From positions 1 through 64,000 of the forward strand of contig NZ_SKCD01000003.1 of NCBI RefSeq assembly GCF_006542765.1: a stretch of DNA of 64,000 nt. Direction: 5' to 3'. Numbering within the stretch: the first letter of the stretch is position 1; each line of letters begins with the position of its first letter. Positions 8,718 to 17,185 of the stretch are shown here, piece by piece. A model generated the notes under the pieces. That model was given only the letters and a program-made list of their open reading frames with translations, had not been told where the DNA came from and did not search any database. This DNA comes from Paenibacillus luteus. Its GTDB lineage: Bacteria > Bacillota > Bacilli > Paenibacillales > Paenibacillaceae. The position numbers and the translations under genes were made by a program.

Positions 8718-8738
8718 ACATACCCCATGAGGGTATGT
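8718..8738 (+). promoter_or_regulatory. CsoR operator 3, upstream of copA
   Basis: A 21-bp interrupted palindrome whose core CATACCCCATGAGGGTATG is near-identical to the two csoR operators. It lies 20 bp before the copA start, behind the copZ terminator. A TTTACA -35-like hexamer is at 8707-8712; I cannot fix the -10. Confidence 0.8.
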
Positions 8739-8757
8739 AGACAGTAGGTGGGCAGAC

Positions 8758-10971
8758 ATGGAAAAAGCACAAACGACGATTCAAATTACAGGAATGACCT
8801 GTGCAGCGTGTGCGAATCGGATTGAGAAGGGACTCAATCGGATGGAAGGCGTGGAGGCCAATGTGAATTTGGCGCTGGAACGGGCTTCCGTTAGCTATGA
8901 TCCTCAGGTCATGGATGATAGCAAGCTAGAGCAGAAGATTATCGATTTAGGCTATGGAACGATCAAGCTGACAGAAGGCTCGAACGAAGAGGCTGGCGAC
9001 TACAAGAAACAGGAGATTAAGCGGCAGAAGCTGCGGCTTGCCGTTTCTGTTATCCTTGCCTTGCCTTTGCTGTGGGCGATGGCGGGCCATTTCTCCTTTA
9101 CGAGTTTTCTGCCTGTTCCGCAGCTGTTCATGAATGCTTGGTTTCAACTGGCACTGGCGGCACCTGTGCAGTTCATTATTGGGTGGCCATTCTATGTTGG
9201 CGCATATAAAGCACTGAGAAGCGGCAGCGCGAATATGGACGTTCTTGTCGCACTCGGTACGTCGGCTGCTTTTTTCTATAGTCTCTATGGTACGCTGCGA
9301 ACGCTTGGTGCTTCTGGCCATGGCGTTCATGATGTAGAGCTTTATTATGAGACGAGCGCAGTGCTTATTACTTTAATCGTTCTCGGGAAGCTGCTTGAGG
9401 CTTTGGCTAAGGGCAGATCTTCTGAAGCAATTAAGACGCTGATGGGGCTGCAAGCCCAAACGGCAATCGTTATTCGTGAAGGCACGGAACAGCGAGTTGA
9501 TATCATGGATGTGATCGCCGGCGATGTGCTGCTAGTAAAACCGGGCGAGAAAATACCGGTCGACGGGTTTGTGCTCGAAGGAGCTTCTACGGTCGATGAA
9601 TCAATGCTGACAGGCGAGAGCATGCCTGTAGAGAAAAGCATGGGAGACAAAGTGATCGGCGCAACAATCAACAAAAACGGCGTGCTTCGCATGCAGGCTG
9701 AGAAGGTTGGCAAGCAAACGGCGCTTGCGCAAATTATTAGGGTCGTGGAAGAAGCGCAGGGCTCGAAGGCGCCAATCCAGCGGGTCGCTGATCGGATATC
9801 AGGCATTTTTGTCCCGATTGTTACGGCGCTTGCCGCGGTAGCTTTTGTAGTTTGGTATTTTGTTGTCGAGCCTGGCGATGTAGGCAATGCGCTTGAGAAG
9901 GCGATAGCGGTGCTCGTTATCGCATGTCCATGCGCACTCGGTTTGGCTACTCCTACCTCAATTATGGCGGGCTCGGGGCGCGCGGCAGAGCTCGGCGTAT
10001 TATTCAAGGGCGGAGAGCATTTGGAGAGCACGCATCATGTCGATACGATCGTACTAGATAAGACGGGTACCGTAACAAAAGGCAAGCCGGAGCTGACCGA
10101 TGTTCGTGCAGCGGCAGGCTTCGAGGAAGAAATGCTGCTCAGCTGGGTGGGAGCAGCCGAGAGAAACTCCGAGCATCCGGTAGCAGAGGCGTTGGTTGCC
10201 GGGATTGCTGCTCGATCTATTCCTATGCCTGATGCTCAGAAATTTGAGGCAGTACCAGGCTATGGGATTGAAGCAGAGGTAGATGGTCAACAATTGTTGA
10301 TAGGGACACGCAAGCTCATGGAAAAACATAGCGTAGGCATACAAACCGTGCTGGAAGAGCAGCAGGCGCTAGAATCGGAGGGTAAGACGGTCATGCTTAT
10401 TGCTGTTAACGGGGCAATCGCAGGACTTGTTGCCGTAGCTGATACCGTTAAGGAAACCTCCGCCGCAGCAGTTGCCAGCTTGAAGAAGCTGGGACTTAAT
10501 GTCATTATGCTGACCGGAGATAATGAACGTACGGCCAAAGCGATTGCGGCCCAAGTTGGCATTGAGCGCGTTCTTGCTGAGGTGCTGCCCGAGCAGAAGG
10601 CAAAGGCGGTACAGGATCTGCAGGCAGAAGGCAGGAAAGTTGCCATGGTTGGTGACGGCATGAACGATGCTCCAGCGCTAGTCGCAGCGGATATCGGGAT
10701 GGCTATCGGCGGGGGGACTGATGTAGCCATTGAAGCAGCGGATATTACATTGATGCGCGGTGACTTGAACAGCATTGCAGATGCGATTCGGATGAGCCGT
10801 GTAACGATGGCAAATATCAAACAAAATCTGTTCTGGGCGCTTGCCTACAATGTGATTGGCATACCGATCGCGGCAGCTGGCTTCCTTGCTCCATGGCTCG
10901 CGGGAGCGGCGATGGCTTTAAGCTCGGTATCCGTTGTATTAAATGCGCTTAGGCTGCAAAGGATGAGATGA
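8758..10971 (+). CDS. copA: Copper-exporting P1B-type ATPase CopA
   Basis: 737 aa. It has one N-terminal HMA domain (GMTCAACA, C15 and C18), where B. subtilis CopA has two. Membrane helices carry the transport motif CPC at 390-392. The phosphorylation motif DKTGT has D434, followed by the P1B HP motif (SEHPVAEAL) and the hinge GDGMNDAP near 632-639. It pumps Cu(I) out of the cytoplasm using ATP. ATG 8758 follows AGGTGGG. It is under its own CsoR-type palindrome and runs into the lipoprotein gene, giving sensor, chaperone, pump and envelope protein in one island. Confidence 0.96.
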   Translation: MEKAQTTIQITGMTCAACANRIEKGLNRMEGVEANVNLALERASVSYDPQVMDDSKLEQKIIDLGYGTIKLTEGSNEEAGDYKKQEIKRQKLRLAVSVILALPLLWAMAGHFSFTSFLPVPQLFMNAWFQLALAAPVQFIIGWPFYVGAYKALRSGSANMDVLVALGTSAAFFYSLYGTLRTLGASGHGVHDVELYYETSAVLITLIVLGKLLEALAKGRSSEAIKTLMGLQAQTAIVIREGTEQRVDIMDVIAGDVLLVKPGEKIPVDGFVLEGASTVDESMLTGESMPVEKSMGDKVIGATINKNGVLRMQAEKVGKQTALAQIIRVVEEAQGSKAPIQRVADRISGIFVPIVTALAAVAFVVWYFVVEPGDVGNALEKAIAVLVIACPCALGLATPTSIMAGSGRAAELGVLFKGGEHLESTHHVDTIVLDKTGTVTKGKPELTDVRAAAGFEEEMLLSWVGAAERNSEHPVAEALVAGIAARSIPMPDAQKFEAVPGYGIEAEVDGQQLLIGTRKLMEKHSVGIQTVLEEQQALESEGKTVMLIAVNGAIAGLVAVADTVKETSAAAVASLKKLGLNVIMLTGDNERTAKAIAAQVGIERVLAEVLPEQKAKAVQDLQAEGRKVAMVGDGMNDAPALVAADIGMAIGGGTDVAIEAADITLMRGDLNSIADAIRMSRVTMANIKQNLFWALAYNVIGIPIAAAGFLAPWLAGAAMALSSVSVVLNALRLQRMR

Positions 10972-11001
10972 TTTTAAATGGTTAAGGAGCCTGTGAATAT
11001 T

Positions 11002-11934
11002 ATGAAATATCATAAACGAACGACAGCTGCAGCTGTAATCGTGCTTAGTCTGCTGGCCGCCGGCTGCGGCAGCGGCGCAAAGGACGAGCATGCGCAGCAT
11101 GCTTCGCAAAACGGAGCAGAATCAGCAGCTAATGGGCATAGCGGCCATGGCGCTGTGGAGGGAGAGGCAGCGCCGGCTGGGACAGAAGCTGCTTCTAATC
11201 ATAGTGAACATAGCGGTGGGCATGATGCCGAAACGTCTGCTGCGGATGATGCGAAGCTGGAATGGACTTATTCGCCGGAACAGCCTAAGGTCGGAGAAGA
11301 GACCCGAATCGAGTTGTCGCTCCGTGATTCAGCTGGCAAAAGCATAGATGAATTTGAGCTAAATCATGAGAAGTTGATGCATCTGATTGTTGTCAGCGAG
11401 GATCTGGCAGAATTCAGCCATATTCATCCCGAGTATAAGGGAGCAGGGAAGTTTGAGATCAAGACTACCTTTGCCAAGAGCGGGGAGTACAAGCTGTTTG
11501 CCGATTTTATTCCTTCAGGCCAATCGCAGATGACAATTGCCTCGAACGTTACCGTCGCAGGTAAGGAGCAGGCCGCCGAGCCGTTTCAGAAGGATGCCCA
11601 GCTAACAAGAATAGTAGATGGCGTTGTGGCTTCGCTTGCGGTATCCTCCTATCAGCCGGGGAAAGAAGCAGACTTAACCTTTACCTTGTCTGATGAGAAA
11701 ACGAAGGAGCCGATTACGGATCTGGAGCCCTATTTGGGAGCCATTGGACATGTTGTGATCATTAGCGAGGATTTGAAACACTATTTGCATGTTCACCCGA
11801 AGAATGACAACGGAAGCGGGCCGACTGCAGAGTTTTCGACGGAATTCCCAGCACCCGGACTCTATAAAATATGGGGACAATTTCAGCGCAGCGGAGAGAC
11901 GTTTATCATTCCGTTTACGGTTGAAGCTAAATAA
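11002..11934 (+). CDS. His-rich lipoprotein with YtkA-like domains, copper island
   Basis: 310 aa from ATG 11002; an in-frame ATG at 10978 is possible, but the lipoprotein signal fits the later start. A signal peptide ends at lipobox LAAGC (C22). Next is a low-complexity, His-rich segment with HSGHG, NHSEHSGGHD and EHAQHAS, a likely metal-binding tether. Two related beta-rich domains follow (about 85-185 and 190-305), each with a repeated pattern (LIVVSEDLAEFSHIHPEY and VVIISEDLKHYLHVHPK) of YtkA-like type. The pattern suggests extracytoplasmic copper binding. It follows copA by 30 bp, so it is probably co-transcribed and copper-induced. Confidence 0.8.
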   Translation: MKYHKRTTAAAVIVLSLLAAGCGSGAKDEHAQHASQNGAESAANGHSGHGAVEGEAAPAGTEAASNHSEHSGGHDAETSAADDAKLEWTYSPEQPKVGEETRIELSLRDSAGKSIDEFELNHEKLMHLIVVSEDLAEFSHIHPEYKGAGKFEIKTTFAKSGEYKLFADFIPSGQSQMTIASNVTVAGKEQAAEPFQKDAQLTRIVDGVVASLAVSSYQPGKEADLTFTLSDEKTKEPITDLEPYLGAIGHVVIISEDLKHYLHVHPKNDNGSGPTAEFSTEFPAPGLYKIWGQFQRSGETFIIPFTVEAK

Positions 11935-11952
11935 GTGAAGTGGTATATCTGT

Positions 11953-11984
11953 AAAAATCACCCTTTATGGGGTGATTTTTTTTT
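11953..11984 (+). terminator. Terminator of the copper island
   Basis: AAAATCACCC pairs with GGGGTGATTTT, followed by eight T. It ends the copA-lipoprotein transcript. Confidence 0.9.
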
Positions 11985-12100
11985 GCAGGAAAGGCTGTTT
12001 TTCATTCAAATCGGGTGGGATTAAGGTGGCTTGAAGTCGGAATTTTGACTACAACGCGTAATGGGAATAAGGGTAAAGAGGAATGGGGCGGATGGGTTCC

Positions 12101-12220
12101 CGAGTGAGCTTCTGGAAGCTCAGATCCTGAAATACGCCTACGATTGTGCTTCTGGAAGCCGATGCTCTGAAATGCGCCCCCGAAAATGCTTTTGGAAGCT
12201 CAGGCTCTGAAAACCGCCTA
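12101..12220. repeat. Three tandem copies of a 40-bp repeat
   Basis: GCTTCTGGAAGC or a one-base variant starts at 12108, 12148 and 12188, an exact 40-bp period, with CTGAAATACGCCTAC-like sequence between. Each unit holds the small palindrome AGCTTC-TG-GAAGCT or a close variant. Copies are diverged, and no reading frame or cas gene is associated. Confidence 0.85.
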
Positions 12221-12570
12221 CGAGAAAAGCGGCTAGAAACCCATTCAAGGGGTTGAAAAGCTAAAAATACGTGTTAAACTAAACATATTGTATAACTTAT
12301 TTGCTAATTGATTAATGTATTTGTTATTTCATTGTGAGACCTCTGATGAGATTTCAAGCGATATTTTTAGCCTATTGAGTATTTCATAAGTTCGCTAAAT
12401 AATTGTTGAATGGATCTATATAAGTTCAACTAATGATTTTAAACTTAATGACTTTCTGAAAGCAGGATTCCATACGGACGCACAGTCGGTCAATGATAGT
12501 CCATTTATAATTGGGCAATTCCTCCATAAATAATCGTGGATGATACCCCCGACATCAAACAAATCTACTT

Positions 12571-12987
12571 CAGTGGCTTCAAAGGGGCAGCTTATGGCTG
12601 AATTTTGGAGACATAGATCTATTTTTTAGATCTAATCTGGCTCAAATAGCTGAAATGGATGAAATAGGTCTAAAAAATAGATCTAATCTAGCCCAGCGGC
12701 TTCAAATGGGCGGCGTATGGCTGGGTTTTGGAGACATAGATCTATTTTTTAGATCTAATCTGGCTCAAATAGCTGAAATGGATGAAATAGGTCTAAAAAA
12801 TAGATCTAATCTAGCCCAGCTGCTTCAAATGGGCAGCGTATGGCTGAATTTTGGAGACATAGATCTATTTTTTAGATCTAATCTGGCTCAAATAGCTGAA
12901 ATGGATGAAATAGGTCTAAAAAATAGATCTAATCTAGCCCAGCGGCTTCAAATGGGCAGCGTATGGCTGGGTTTTGGAGACATAGAT
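12571..12987. repeat. 123-bp tandem repeat array with internal inverted repeats
   Basis: TTTTGGAGACATAGAT recurs at 12603, 12726, 12849 and 12972, an exact 123-bp period, with three full units and partial flanks. Copies are nearly identical. Each unit has two diverged halves sharing AGATCTAATCT. AGATCTATTTTTTAGATCT in the first half is complementary to AGGTCTAAAAAATAGATCT in the second, except at one position, so each unit can fold into a stem of about 19 bp. Because 123 is divisible by 3, a 119-codon frame stays open through the array. It has no ribosome binding site and I treat it as incidental. Confidence 0.9.
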
Positions 12988-13056
12988 AAGTTGAACGAAA
13001 GAAATGAAGTGTAAGCGAAGCGAGAAGAGCGTTCTGGAGAAACGAAGTGTTCGCCT

Positions 13057-13114
13057 TTGTAGCCAGATTCTTAACTCTTTACATGTCTAAGTCAATCAAA
13101 GAATCTGGTTACAA
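13057..13114. repeat. Long inverted repeat (16-bp arms)
   Basis: TTGTAGCCAGATTCTT (13057-13072) and AAGAATCTGGTTACAA (13099-13114) are complementary except for one position, with a 26-nt loop. There is no T-run, so it is not a standard terminator. It directly follows the 123-bp array and a CGAAGCGAGAAGAGCG stretch resembling interspersed repeats of Paenibacillus genomes (recollection). Confidence 0.75.
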
Positions 13115-13291
13115 CCGCGACCCTAAAGAATGATCTACTCGCGCAGCGACCAAAATGTGAAACTTTAGTTTAACTCCCTCAATAAATTAGCGTTTTCTCC
13201 GATTTCTCGCTTATATAGATAGAAATGAAGCTATGTATATAGTTAAAACCAAATAAACTAGAACAATTTACACTGGAGGACTGATAAATTT

Positions 13292-14260
13292 ATGAGTATT
13301 CAAACATCGGAACAGTTGAGCAGGCAGCTGCGTAATCCCTTAGTAGAGCAGCGTGCGGATCCATGGGTGTATAAGCACACGGATGGATTTTATTATTTTA
13401 CAGGCTCCGTTCCGGAATACGATCGTATTGTGCTGAGAAGAGCGGCATCGCTTGAAGGTTTAACTGAGGCTGTAGAGGTAATTGTATGGAAGAAGTATGA
13501 GGAAGGCGTGATGAGCAAGCATATCTGGGCGCCTGAGCTTCATTTTATCAATGGAAAATGGTATATCTATTTCGCAGCTGCCAAACAGGACGAGCCGTTC
13601 CGACATCGGATGTATGTGCTTGAGAGTGAATCGCCTAATCCGCTTGAAGGTAGCTGGACGGAGAAGGGGCAGATCGTCACCGGTTGGGACTCGTTCTCTC
13701 TTGATGCGACTAGCTTTGAGCAGGGTGGCGAGCAATATCTCGTATGGGCGCAGCAGGACCCGGCTATTCCAGGGAATACGAATTTGTATATCGCTACGAT
13801 GAGCAACCCTTGGACGCTGAAAAGCAAACAAGTTCTAATTACCAAGCCTGAGCTTGATTGGGAAGTAGTCGGCTTTATGGTAAATGAAGGAGCGGCGGTA
13901 CTTAAGCGGAACGGCAGGATTTTTCTGACGTATTCAGGCAGCGCCACGAATCATAATTATGCTATGGGACTGCTGTCAGCGGATCTATCGAGCGACCTGC
14001 TTGATCCTTCATCTTGGGTAAAGTCGCAGATCCCCGTATTTGAAAGTTGCCCGGAGACAAGTCAGTTTGGTCCGGGACATAACAGTTTTACGGTGACAGA
14101 GAATGGCGAGCAAGATGTCTTGATCTACCATGCTCGCAGCTATAAGGAAATTGTAGGCGATCCGTTATTTGATCCCAATCGGCATGCGCGTGCAAAGGTG
14201 TTCACTTGGAATGTCGACGGGACGCCGAATTTCGGAAAACCGCCTGCGGACACGGTATAA
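13292..14260 (+). CDS. Glycoside hydrolase family 43 protein, intracellular
   Basis: 322 aa, without a signal peptide. The five-bladed propeller signature is present: RADPWVYKH with the likely general base D23, SLDATSF with pKa-modulating D138, and VNEGAAVL with the likely general acid E199. HIWAPELHFINGKWYIYF is typical of arabinofuranosidase/xylosidase-like GH43. It probably removes arabinose or xylose units from imported oligosaccharides in the cytoplasm. ATG 13292 follows GGAGG. It stands alone between the repeat island and a bidirectional terminator. Confidence 0.9.
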   Translation: MSIQTSEQLSRQLRNPLVEQRADPWVYKHTDGFYYFTGSVPEYDRIVLRRAASLEGLTEAVEVIVWKKYEEGVMSKHIWAPELHFINGKWYIYFAAAKQDEPFRHRMYVLESESPNPLEGSWTEKGQIVTGWDSFSLDATSFEQGGEQYLVWAQQDPAIPGNTNLYIATMSNPWTLKSKQVLITKPELDWEVVGFMVNEGAAVLKRNGRIFLTYSGSATNHNYAMGLLSADLSSDLLDPSSWVKSQIPVFESCPETSQFGPGHNSFTVTENGEQDVLIYHARSYKEIVGDPLFDPNRHARAKVFTWNVDGTPNFGKPPADTV

Positions 14261-14261
14261 A

Positions 14262-14296
14262 AGAAGAGCTGCCCTTATGCAAAGGGCAGCTCTTCT
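14262..14296. terminator. Bidirectional terminator
   Basis: AGAAGAGCTGCCCTT and AAGGGCAGCTCTTCT form a perfect 15-bp stem with a 5-nt loop between two convergent genes (GH43 plus, SRPBCC minus). Confidence 0.85.
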
Positions 14297-14304
14297 GCGT
14301 TCGA

Positions 14305-14817
14305 TTAGGATTGTACAGCCTGCAAATGCTCGGAAAGACGATCCCAAGTTTCGGTAATCCCTTGCTCCATTCCCATCTCCATGACTTTCTTGAGCTCGTC
14401 GACAGATGCGTAGCGTGACCGGCTGATCAGCTTCGTCTGTCCATCCTGCTCCAAAAAGGTGGTCGTAACATGAGCAGATGGCATCGTATCCAGTTCATTG
14501 CCTTCCGCGTCAGAGAAAAAATCGACATAGACGATTTTTTCGCCATCTACGATCTCCTTATATATCGCTTTGCCCCATGACTCCATTCCATAAAAATCTC
14601 CCTGATTCTTATCCAAGCATTTCATACAGTAATGCCACGCGCCCCCAGCCCGGAAATCAACGGTACAGGCGGAAAGCGTCCAGCCGCGCGGACCCCACCA
14701 ATGTTTAAGATGTTCTGCTTCCGAAAAAGCTTTGAATACGAGTTGGCGCGGCGCATTGAAAACACGCTCCAGAATGAGTTCTTGGCCCTCAACTTTGGAT
14801 ATCATTTGGTTTGTCAT
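14305..14817 (-). CDS. SRPBCC / AHSA1-domain protein
   Basis: 170 aa. The N-terminal pattern (LILERVFNAPRQLVFKAF then HLKHWWGPRGW) is characteristic of activator-of-Hsp90-ATPase-1-like SRPBCC proteins, which form a helix-grip hydrophobic cavity. Single-domain bacterial members bind small hydrophobic ligands or have unknown roles. It follows an ArsR-family regulator by 15 bp on the same strand, a very common pairing in Bacillota. The ligand is unknown. Confidence 0.9.
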   Translation of the reverse strand: MTNQMISKVEGQELILERVFNAPRQLVFKAFSEAEHLKHWWGPRGWTLSACTVDFRAGGAWHYCMKCLDKNQGDFYGMESWGKAIYKEIVDGEKIVYVDFFSDAEGNELDTMPSAHVTTTFLEQDGQTKLISRSRYASVDELKKVMEMGMEQGITETWDRLSEHLQAVQS

Positions 14818-14832
14818 AAAAAAATGCCTCCT

Positions 14833-15174
14833 TTAATTTTCGTTATTTGGGTTATCGCTGCCGGATTGCAGCTGCTGAAGATAATTATCCAGGCTATCAA
14901 ATCTTTCTTCCCATATGCGGCGGTAGGTATTCAGCCATTCGTCCATGTCTTGAAACGGCTGCCTGTGCAGTTTATAATTCCGGCGGTTGGCGACAGCTTC
15001 TACTACAACAAGTCCTGCTTCATGCAGCACCTTTAAATGCTTGGAAGCTTGCGGCTGCCGAAGCTGAAGCTGCTCGGCAATTTCACCTACGGTCAAAGGT
15101 CCACTGCGAAGCAGCTCTACTATGCGCAATCGGTTAGGCTCGGCAAGTGCGCTAAAGGTTGTTATATCCATCAT
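14833..15174 (-). CDS. ArsR-family transcriptional regulator
   Basis: 113 aa winged-helix protein: LAEPNRLRIVELL, the recognition region LRQPQASKHLKVLHEAGLV, and the wing VANRRNYKL. The metal motif ELCVCDL of arsenic and cadmium sensors is absent, so it is not a classical metalloregulator. The C-terminal tail (WLNTYRRIWEERFDSLDNYL) is typical of regulators paired with AHSA1-domain proteins. It probably autoregulates the two-gene minus-strand operon. No clear Shine-Dalgarno precedes ATG 15174. Confidence 0.9.
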   Translation of the reverse strand: MMDITTFSALAEPNRLRIVELLRSGPLTVGEIAEQLQLRQPQASKHLKVLHEAGLVVVEAVANRRNYKLHRQPFQDMDEWLNTYRRIWEERFDSLDNYLQQLQSGSDNPNNEN

Positions 15175-15417
15175 TCAGAATTTCTATCAATGAAAGGTAT
15201 GTTTACTTTTCTTAAGTTGCAGCCTACTCTTTCAGTCCCAGTCAACGAAAGCCACCTCGCTTCTTCGGAATGTATCTTCCTTCTGAAATGAATATACCTC
15301 ATATAGAATATTCCCGTCAAGGAATATTTAGATTTTATTTTTAATAGAAAGAAGCTTGAGCTAACGGACTTGCATTGTACGGGTGTGAGGAAAGAAGGGG
15401 AAAGTCAGCATGAGCAA

Positions 15418-15468
15418 ATAAAAAGAAGCAGCAGAGCCACTAGGAGGAGGCCTAGTAGCTCTGCTGCT
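15418..15468 (-). terminator. Terminator of the NADH oxidase gene
   Basis: Read on the minus strand, AGCAGCAGAGCTACTAGG pairs with CCTAGTGGCTCTGCTGCT (18-bp stem, one mismatch), followed by TTCTTTTTATTT. It is the only feature seen in the 15175-15538 gap. Confidence 0.85.
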
Positions 15469-15538
15469 CGTTGCTATGAAAGAAGGATTGTGGGATAAAG
15501 CAGGACAGGTACAGGTGGTGTCACTAGTAAAGCTGGCT

Positions 15539-16876
15539 TTACACCGCCTGTAGGCCAGCTTGGTTAAGCAGATTCCACGGTTTGTTGTAATGCGGCTGGA
15601 AGAAGAAATCGACGTAGCTGAGTTCGTCCATCGTCATGCCGTTTTGGATACAAACCGAAAGAGTGTTAATCGATTGGGTCAGGTCGACCTTCGAGAGCAC
15701 CTGCGCACCGACGATTCGGCCATTGTCAGCTTCATAGACAACTTTGAGTGTGAATTGCTCATAGGTCGGCATAAACTCGGGACGGTAGTTGTCGATGATT
15801 GTGACATTTTTCACATTCATTCCGGCAGCAAGCGCAGCGGCCTCAGTTAAGCCTGTCGACGCAATATTGTAATCGTAGATTTTAATTCCCGATGTGCCCT
15901 GCGTGCCCATATATTTGACTGTAGGCTTCATCAGGTTTTTCGCAACCAATGTTCCCATGCGGACGGCGTTCGTTGCCAGCGGGATATAAGCATTTTGTCC
16001 GGTTGGATTATAATGGACGGCACAGCTGTCGCCAGCGGCAAAAATATCCGGCTTGCTGGTTCTCATATATTCATCGATTAGAATTGCGCCGTTAGGAAGC
16101 ATATCGACCTGCCCTTTAAGAAGCTCAGTATTAGGGCGGAAGCCTATGCAAAGCACGACGAGATCAGCCTCGTATTCACCAGCGGTCGTTACTACAGTCG
16201 TAACACTACCCTCTGTACCCTTGAACGAAGTGACCGTCTGTCCGGTAGCGATGGTAATGCCTTTCTCGAGCAGCGCTTGCTCAGTTACGTCCGTAAATTC
16301 TTTATCCAGGTATTTAAACAATATGCGCTCCATATTATCGATCAGCGTGACCTCTTTGCCAAGCTGTTCAAATGCTTCAACCAGCTCAATTCCGATATAG
16401 CCTGCTCCGATAACAGCGATACGATTCGCTTTTTTAGCTTTTTCGATAATCGTTTTCGAATGGTTATAGTTTTTGCAAAGCACGATATTTTCCAGGTCAA
16501 TGCCATCCATCTGAGGGATGATCGGCCACGAGCCGGTCGTTACGACAAGCTTGTCGAATGTATCGGTAAAATCCTCACCAGTAACAAGGTTGCGGACTTG
16601 TATCGTTTTGGCATCCGTGTCTATAGCGAGTACATCATGGCGCATATGCGTGTGTACGCCAAGCGCGGCGAGCTGCTCGGGCGAAGCGTAGAACAGATCG
16701 TCGGCATTTTTTACAACGCCGCCGACATGCAGCGCGATTCCGCACGATAGAAACGAGATGTTGTCATTTCGTTCATATACCGTAATCCTAGCTTCAGGGT
16801 AAAGTTTGGCCATTTGAGTAATTGCAGCCGTACCTGCATGTGTGCAACCAATAACAGCAATGTTCATCGTCATCAT
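15539..16876 (-). CDS. FAD-dependent NADH oxidase / CoA-disulfide reductase family
   Basis: 445 aa from ATG 16876, chosen because AGGAGGC lies 5 bp upstream; an extension to 16975 lacks a ribosome binding site. It has an FAD Rossmann motif (IAVIGCTHAG) and a redox-active cysteine in SFLSCGIAL (C45; C42 in the usual numbering from MNIAV). A second Rossmann motif for NADH follows (IAVIGAGYIGIEL), then IFAAGDSCAV. GCTHAG carries the His of water-forming NADH oxidases, so Nox is favoured over CoA-disulfide reductase. It regenerates NAD+ using oxygen. Two FNR/CRP-type boxes lie 60-105 bp upstream. Confidence 0.88.
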   Translation of the reverse strand: MMTMNIAVIGCTHAGTAAITQMAKLYPEARITVYERNDNISFLSCGIALHVGGVVKNADDLFYASPEQLAALGVHTHMRHDVLAIDTDAKTIQVRNLVTGEDFTDTFDKLVVTTGSWPIIPQMDGIDLENIVLCKNYNHSKTIIEKAKKANRIAVIGAGYIGIELVEAFEQLGKEVTLIDNMERILFKYLDKEFTDVTEQALLEKGITIATGQTVTSFKGTEGSVTTVVTTAGEYEADLVVLCIGFRPNTELLKGQVDMLPNGAILIDEYMRTSKPDIFAAGDSCAVHYNPTGQNAYIPLATNAVRMGTLVAKNLMKPTVKYMGTQGTSGIKIYDYNIASTGLTEAAALAAGMNVKNVTIIDNYRPEFMPTYEQFTLKVVYEADNGRIVGAQVLSKVDLTQSINTLSVCIQNGMTMDELSYVDFFFQPHYNKPWNLLNQAGLQAV

Positions 16877-16935
16877 CGAACGCCTCCTATTGTATGTGTA
16901 AAGTGCGCTTTGTTTGTGAGCAGCGATCTTTACAA

Positions 16936-16951
16936 CGTGAATTATTTCACA
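16936..16951 (-). promoter_or_regulatory. CRP/FNR-family box 1 upstream of NADH oxidase
   Basis: CGTGAATTATTTCACA matches TGTGA-N6-TCACA with one mismatch. That is the consensus of B. subtilis Fnr and other CRP/FNR-type regulators. It lies 60 bp upstream of the start at 16876. Confidence 0.6.
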
Positions 16952-16964
16952 AACTAGAGTATTA

Positions 16965-16980
16965 TGTGAAAACATTCACA
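16965..16980 (-). promoter_or_regulatory. CRP/FNR-family box 2 upstream of NADH oxidase
   Basis: TGTGAAAACATTCACA is an exact TGTGA-N6-TCACA match, centred 29 bp from box 1. The N6 spacing differs from the N8 spacing of Rex operators. The remaining gap to 17185 holds only a weak GGGG/CCCC hairpin near 17100-17125. Confidence 0.65.
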
Positions 16981-17185
16981 ACCTTTTCTTGCTTTTATCA
17001 TATGCTTTTCAAGTAAGGTTGACAAGGGCTATTCATGAAAAATGTTCAATGTTAATTAAATTTTCAGTTTATTTGACACGGGTTAGCCACAATTGCTCTC
17101 TAGGGGGGCAGTTAGCCCCTATTTTCTTTTTTGCAGCGGATGAATTACACTTTTAGGATAAGTATTAGACGAAGGAGGAAATTAA

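Larger units (their letters stand above)
11985..13291. other. Gene-free repeat island
   Basis: About 1.3 kb without a credible gene. In order it holds three 40-bp repeats (12101-12220), an AT-rich stretch with nothing recognisable (12240-12560), a 123-bp tandem array (12571-12987) and a long inverted repeat (13057-13114). The last 150 bp before the GH43 gene are AT-rich and presumably hold its promoter. Confidence 0.8.

Noticed and set aside
9345..10031. Long minus-strand frame inside copA
   Set aside because: It is antisense to the conserved CopA core, Ser/Thr/Pro/Ala-rich as expected from a shadow frame, and has no ribosome binding site.
12101..12987. CRISPR array
   Set aside because: Units are head-to-tail tandem copies without unique spacers, and no cas gene is in the window.
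12655..13014. A 119-codon frame with a 41-residue repeat as a protein gene
   Set aside because: It stays open only because the DNA repeat is 123 bp; there is no ribosome binding site and the sequence is dominated by self-complementary AT-rich blocks.
15539..16975. Start of NADH oxidase at 16975
   Set aside because: The added 33 residues precede the FAD-binding start and cover an FNR-type box; ATG 16876 follows AGGAGGC.
16936..16980. Rex (NADH-sensing) operators upstream of NADH oxidase
   Set aside because: The gap between TGTGA and TCACA is 6 bp in both boxes; Rex sites need 8 bp by this count, so a CRP/FNR type fits better.
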